DNA of 64,000 bases, from NCBI RefSeq assembly GCF_038002605.1, contig NZ_JBBOCT010000001.1, positions 4,278,001 through 4,342,000 of the forward strand. The letters are read 5' to 3'. The position numbers were made by a program, and so were the translations under genes. The stretch comes from Bacillus sp. FSL K6-3431 (lineage in GTDB: Bacteria; Bacillota; Bacilli; Bacillales; Bacillaceae_C). A model generated the notes under the pieces. It had not been told where the DNA came from, ran no database searches, and saw only the letters and a program-made list of their open reading frames with translations. Positions 58,950 to 64,000 of this stretch are shown here, in pieces (positions within the stretch are counted from its first letter, which is position 1; each line of letters starts with the position of its first letter).

Positions 58950-59678
58950 TTGTTGTTACAATGGTTAAAGCAATCAAAGTATACGGTTATTTTATCTGGA
59001 GCAGGTATGTCTACGGAAAGTGGTCTCCCTGATTTCAGATCAGCAAATACAGGAATGTGGAATAAGGAAGATCCAAGTAAAATTGCCAGCACGGAGGCAT
59101 TAAATAAGAACGTCGAGTTGTTTTTTGACTTTTATCGACATCGAGTGCTTGGCCTGAATGAATGTAAGCCACATAAAGGTCATGATATTTTGGCGAAATG
59201 GGAGAAAAACAGGGTGATTCAAAGCATTATTACTCAGAATATTGATGGATTTCATCATGAAGCGGGAAGTGAAAGGGTATCTGAACTCCATGGCACGATG
59301 AAGAAGGTACATTGTCAAACCTGTGGGAAGGTATACGGGAATGACACGTATGCAGAAGGGAAATTTCAATGTGAATGTGGTGGGACACTTCGTCCATCCG
59401 TTGTTTTATTCGGTGAAATGCTTCCTGAGAATGCGCTCTTAAAAGCTACAGAGGAAAGTGAAAAAGCGGAGTTGTTTATCGTTTTAGGTTCTTCCTTAAC
59501 TGTAACACCAGCAAATCAATTTCCATTGATTGCAAAACAAAAAGGAGCCAAGCTTGTGATCATAAATATGGAGCCAACAGAATTTGATATATATGCGGAT
59601 CTTGTTATCAATGATCGGAAAATTGGGGATGTCTTAAAGGAAATGGATGATGAATTAGAAGTTCGAAAAGATATTTAA
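58950..59678 (+). CDS. NAD-dependent protein deacylase (sirtuin, SrtN-like)
   Basis: A 242-residue SIR2-family protein that removes acyl groups from lysines with NAD. Motifs are VILSGAGMSTESGLPDFR (residues 12-29), TQNIDGFHHEAG, ELHGTMKKVHC with the catalytic His, a zinc site of CQTC and CEC, and VLGSSLTV. I chose TTG 58950, 9 bases after AAGGAG. The frame starts at 58890 without a ribosome binding site. The start codon is the least certain point. Confidence 0.88.
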   Translation: MLLQWLKQSKYTVILSGAGMSTESGLPDFRSANTGMWNKEDPSKIASTEALNKNVELFFDFYRHRVLGLNECKPHKGHDILAKWEKNRVIQSIITQNIDGFHHEAGSERVSELHGTMKKVHCQTCGKVYGNDTYAEGKFQCECGGTLRPSVVLFGEMLPENALLKATEESEKAELFIVLGSSLTVTPANQFPLIAKQKGAKLVIINMEPTEFDIYADLVINDRKIGDVLKEMDDELEVRKDI

Positions 59679-59924
59679 TATGATGAAAGTCAAATTCCTC
59701 AGCTAATCTCAAACCAGCGGAGGGTTTTAATATATAATATTCAGTTGGTTGGCGGGATTAGTCCGATGATTTTATTGCTAATCTTGTGGGTTATCGAAAA
59801 AGTTCGAAGCTCACATAAATACGGAATTAACTTTCTTCACAATGTATTACTAGAAATAAAAAACCTCCACTATAAAAAGGAGGCCACGGAAAAAGTCCTT
59901 TTAAATAGGATTACGCCAAAAACT

Positions 59925-59999
59925 GTTGATTTCCGTTCCGAGCGGACGCTTTCCGGGGGGCGTGCGGTGAGCTTCCTCGTCGCATGCGCTCCAATCAAC
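59925..59999 (+). repeat. MITE family A, short form
   Basis: A 75-bp copy from GTTGATTTCCG to AATCAAC, close to the one at 9334-9407. It sits 42 bases from the left end of the IS1182 remnant. Confidence 0.8.
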
Positions 60000-60125
60000 G
60001 TAATATCTTCCATACAGAGATAGAATTAAACGTAAAAAAATAAGCGATTCATTACAAATTGAAATCGAGGAATGGGTCGCTATTTTATTATATAATCGTG
60101 TTATCAAATGTAGGTGGTGTCCCCG

Positions 60126-60583
60126 ATGATTGCTAATCAAGAAACGCTAAAACTTAGCCCATTGATGGCAATTTACGATATCGTTGTGGCTATATGGCAA
60201 TCCACAAAGGACACGATGGAAAACGGGATCAACGAGAGAAAGGAAAGAATCCTAGAATAAAATGTTTTTTGATATTGAAAAATGTAAGGTTTATCTGTTT
60301 CAAGAAGGTTGTTATAAGGAAGGTGCAAAAAGTAAAACCTATTCTATGACGATTAAATCGACGGGACATAAGGGATCAAGAAGCGTTTCAAAATAGTGAA
60401 GTGTTTATAGAAAAGGCAAAATCTCGCTATAAAATTGAAGCAAAGAATAGTGAGTTGAAACATAGGCACGGGTATAATGTAACCACTTCAGCGGGTCTAT
60501 TTGGTATGCGGATACAAGGAGCGATGGTTATATTTACGGTCAATCTCAAAAGAATTAGGACGCTAATGAGAGAATTAGAGTAA
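60126..60583 (+). pseudogene. IS1182-family transposase with internal deletion
   Basis: ATG 60126 begins MIANQETLKLSPLMAIYDIVV, the N-terminus of IS1182 transposases, and then jumps to the C-terminus. C-terminal pieces are FDIEKCKVYLFQEGCYKEGAKSK near 60260, and then FIEKAKSRYKIEAKNSELKHRHGYNVTT in another frame up to 60583. The catalytic middle is lost. The terminator at 60598-60641 belongs to it. Confidence 0.85.
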
Positions 60584-60597
60584 AGAATGTGAAGAGA

Positions 60598-60641
60598 AAA
60601 GACGCTATTCTGTTCAATTTCGAACAAAATAGCGTCTTTTT
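60598..60641 (+). terminator. Terminator of the IS1182 remnant
   Basis: AAAGACGCTATT pairs with AATAGCGTCTTT and runs into five T residues, 15 bases after the transposase stop. GTTC and GAAC form an inner stem. Confidence 0.85.
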
Positions 60642-60710
60642 CAATTCAGGTTTACTTACAGGAAAACGCAAGTTTTTTCAGTGGCCTATAAAAAGCGGAG
60701 GGCAACCAAA

Positions 60711-62461
<1,751 letters not shown>

Positions 62462-63706
62462 TTAATTCACCTCCTGCAAGTTAGTTTTCGACTCATCTTG
62501 CCCATTGATAAAATCATTGTCGCCAGATAATGCACCAATCAATGCACCACGGATAATAATCCCTTGGAGTCTTTTTTCTTCATTTACTACAGCAACTGGT
62601 ATTGGGGCAGTTGAAACAAGATTGAAAAGGTCTGTCAGCAAGGTTTCAGAAGGTACAGTAGAGATATCTTGTATGAGGACATCTTGAAGAGAATGACCTA
62701 ATTCTACAGCGTTGTTTGCATCCTGGGCTGTCACAGCTCCTATTAGCCTGTTTTGCTTGTCAACTACATAAATGGAAGAAATTCCATGATGCTTCATTAA
62801 TCTAAGTGCTACTCTTGGGCCTCTATCAAGTTGTACTGTTTCGGCTTGCTTCATAATATGTCCAGCTGTTAACACTTTTGATAAATCTACATCTTCAACA
62901 AATTTCTCTACATAATCATTTGAAGGATTCATTAAAATTTCTTCAGGTGTTCCGATTTGAACAATTTGCCCATCTCTCATTAGCGCAATTCGGTCACCGA
63001 TTCGTAAGGCTTCATCTAAATCATGGGTAATAAAAATGATTGTTTTACCCATTTCATCATGTAATTGCAATAATTCATTTTGCATATCCTTACGAATAAG
63101 TGGATCTAAAGCACTGAATGCTTCGTCCATTAACAAAATGTCTGGATCATTAGCAAGTGCCCGAGCAAGACCAACACGTTGTTGCATTCCACCACTTAAT
63201 TGATCTGGATATTGATTTTCATATCCTGCCAATCCAACTAGTTTCAAAGCTTCTTTTGCTTTCACTTGGCGTTCGTCTTTGTTGATCCCTTGGATTTCTA
63301 ATCCGTATTCGGTATTTTCTAAGATATTTCTATGAGGGAATAGGGCAAACTTTTGAAAAACCATCCCAATTTTTTTTCTTCTTACTTCGCGGAGTTGCTC
63401 TTTATTCATTTGCACAATATCCGCACCATCCAATAAAATATGACCAGCTGTTGGATCAATGAGTCGATTTAATAATCTCACCAATGTAGACTTTCCACTT
63501 CCGGATAGACCCATGATGACAAAAATTTCACCTTCGTACACATCAAAGCTTGCATTTTTTACACCAACTGTTGCACCAGCCGCTTTTAATATTTCATTTT
63601 TGGACTTACCTTCTTTTAAAAGCTGATTCGCTTTCTTTATGTTTTTACCAAATATCTTTGTTGCATTTTTGACCTCTATTTTTTTATGGCCTGATCTCTC
63701 ATCCAT
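62462..63706 (-). CDS. opuAA: Glycine betaine ABC transporter ATP-binding protein
   Basis: A 414-residue ATPase. Motifs are GLSGSGKST (Walker A), LSGGMQQRVGLARAL (signature) and ILLMDEAFSALDP (Walker B). Two CBS domains from about residue 275 onward are typical of osmoregulated OpuA ATPases. I chose ATG 63706, with GGGAGTG close before it. The frame runs on to 63823 through the promoter and operator, so that start is rejected. First gene of the opuA operon. Confidence 0.95.
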   Translation of the reverse strand: MDERSGHKKIEVKNATKIFGKNIKKANQLLKEGKSKNEILKAAGATVGVKNASFDVYEGEIFVIMGLSGSGKSTLVRLLNRLIDPTAGHILLDGADIVQMNKEQLREVRRKKIGMVFQKFALFPHRNILENTEYGLEIQGINKDERQVKAKEALKLVGLAGYENQYPDQLSGGMQQRVGLARALANDPDILLMDEAFSALDPLIRKDMQNELLQLHDEMGKTIIFITHDLDEALRIGDRIALMRDGQIVQIGTPEEILMNPSNDYVEKFVEDVDLSKVLTAGHIMKQAETVQLDRGPRVALRLMKHHGISSIYVVDKQNRLIGAVTAQDANNAVELGHSLQDVLIQDISTVPSETLLTDLFNLVSTAPIPVAVVNEEKRLQGIIIRGALIGALSGDNDFINGQDESKTNLQEVN

Positions 63707-63793
63707 GTTTTCACTCCCTAATCTTATGAACCTATATAAGTGTATTAGAAAAAGTGCATGTAACACAAATGTCATATAACGGCATATTCTATC

Positions 63794-63823
63794 TGTATAG
63801 TACGTACAGTATAAACTGTACAA
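63794..63823 (-). promoter_or_regulatory. Promoter of opuA
   Basis: On the minus strand TTGTAC (63823-63818) and TATACA (63799-63794) are separated by 18 bases. They stand about 90 bases before the opuAA start codon. Confidence 0.5.
63804..63821. promoter_or_regulatory. Candidate operator in the opuA promoter
   Basis: GTACAGT-ATAA-ACTGTAC is a perfect inverted repeat with 7-base arms. It fills the spacer of the opuA promoter and overlaps its -35 hexamer. A repressor bound here would block the operon. Confidence 0.55.
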
Positions 63824-63928
63824 ACTTAACTAGGGGTATCCTCAATAATCCTGCCAAATGCTCCACTTTACTCATGTGAATGATTCTTTACAATATGGTG
63901 AGCGTTATTATATTCTAGAAGAAACATC

Positions 63929-64000
63929 GTGTTTAAGCATTTTGAAGGATGTGAAAAAGAAGTGGAAGGTAAAGAGCGACTTGAAAAAGCTCGTGAGCGT
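63929..64000 (+). CDS. Possible GbsR/OpcR-type regulator, N-terminal start only
   Basis: An open frame from GTG 63929 to the window edge reads FKHFEGCEKEVEGKERLEKARER. The EKARER-type charged opening is like that of GbsR/MarR-related regulators of glycine betaine genes, and such a gene often lies divergent from opuA. TTTACA (63887-63892) and TATATT (63909-63914) form a possible promoter, but it leaves almost no room for a ribosome binding site. Only 24 codons are visible, so this is tentative. Confidence 0.4.
   Translation, partial: MFKHFEGCEKEVEGKERLEKARER

Larger units (their letters stand above)
59880..60685 (+). mobile_element. IS1182-family remnant with large internal deletion
   Basis: Ends GCCACGGAAAAAG and TTTTTTCAGTGGC are inverted. 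CTATAAAAAG stands directly outside at 59870-59879 and 60686-60695. The left part carries a short MITE A at 59925-59999, then the transposase start at 60126. About 1.1 kb of transposase is missing. The flanks joined without the element rebuild the opuAC terminator CCTCC-loop-GGAGGTTTTTT on the minus strand. Confidence 0.8.

Overview
The window is a low-GC Gram-positive chromosome segment. Gene content and order match the Bacillaceae, in particular the purF to dgkB stretch known from Bacillus subtilis. I cannot name the genus from sequence alone. Most genes are on the + strand and carry strong AGGAGG-type ribosome binding sites. No rRNA, tRNA or CRISPR array was recognised.

Layout. 1-5.6 kb is the end of the purine operon: purF (partial), purM, purN, purH, purD. 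6.1-20.1 kb is conserved housekeeping: yerA, yerB, yerC, pcrB, pcrA, ligA, camS, gatC, gatA, gatB. From 20.1 to 41.8 kb, between gatB and dgkB, lies an accessory region. It holds a small Cys-rich protein, a thioredoxin-like protein, an arylamine N-acetyltransferase, a MacB-type ABC exporter, a ROK kinase, a D-Ala-D-Ala carboxypeptidase, an ECF sigma/anti-sigma operon with two membrane proteins, a YesM/YesN-type two-component system, a sugar ABC transporter and an ankyrin-repeat protein. After dgkB come an intact IS256-family element with an 8-bp target duplication, a tandem-repeat array, a Bcr/CflA exporter, an ArsR/SRPBCC pair, and a LacI-controlled operon (sugar ABC importer, ThuA, Gfo/Idh/MocA dehydrogenase, TIM-barrel isomerase). 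The last part has a PCYCGC lipoprotein, a Fur-box siderophore-binding lipoprotein, a DUF2339 membrane protein, a sirtuin and the OpuA glycine-betaine importer. A probable GbsR-type regulator gene begins at the right edge.

How the genes work together. The purine and yerA-gatB blocks are ordinary core metabolism, DNA repair and translation. The two sugar ABC importers lack their own ATPase gene, so they probably share an MsmX-type ATPase encoded elsewhere. One is controlled by a LytS/YesM-type kinase with an AraC-type regulator and carries a catabolite-repression (cre) site. The other is controlled by a LacI repressor whose near-perfect palindromic operators lie before the repressor gene and before the binding-protein gene. 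Its three enzymes suggest catabolism through 3-keto-sugar intermediates.

The most unusual aspect is the density of small non-coding mobile or repeated elements between genes. There are five copies of a GTTGATT...AATCAAC MITE, three copies of a MITE with TTCAAAAAG terminal inverted repeats, and two pairs of 180-225 bp multi-hairpin elements that look like RNAs or transposon ends without a transposase. There is also a duplicated GC-rich repeat, hairpin repeats inside the pur operon, and decayed IS1182-, IS110- and IS4-like transposases. Two IS1182-type remnants sit in the loops of Rho-independent terminators, and the loop sequence is duplicated on both sides.
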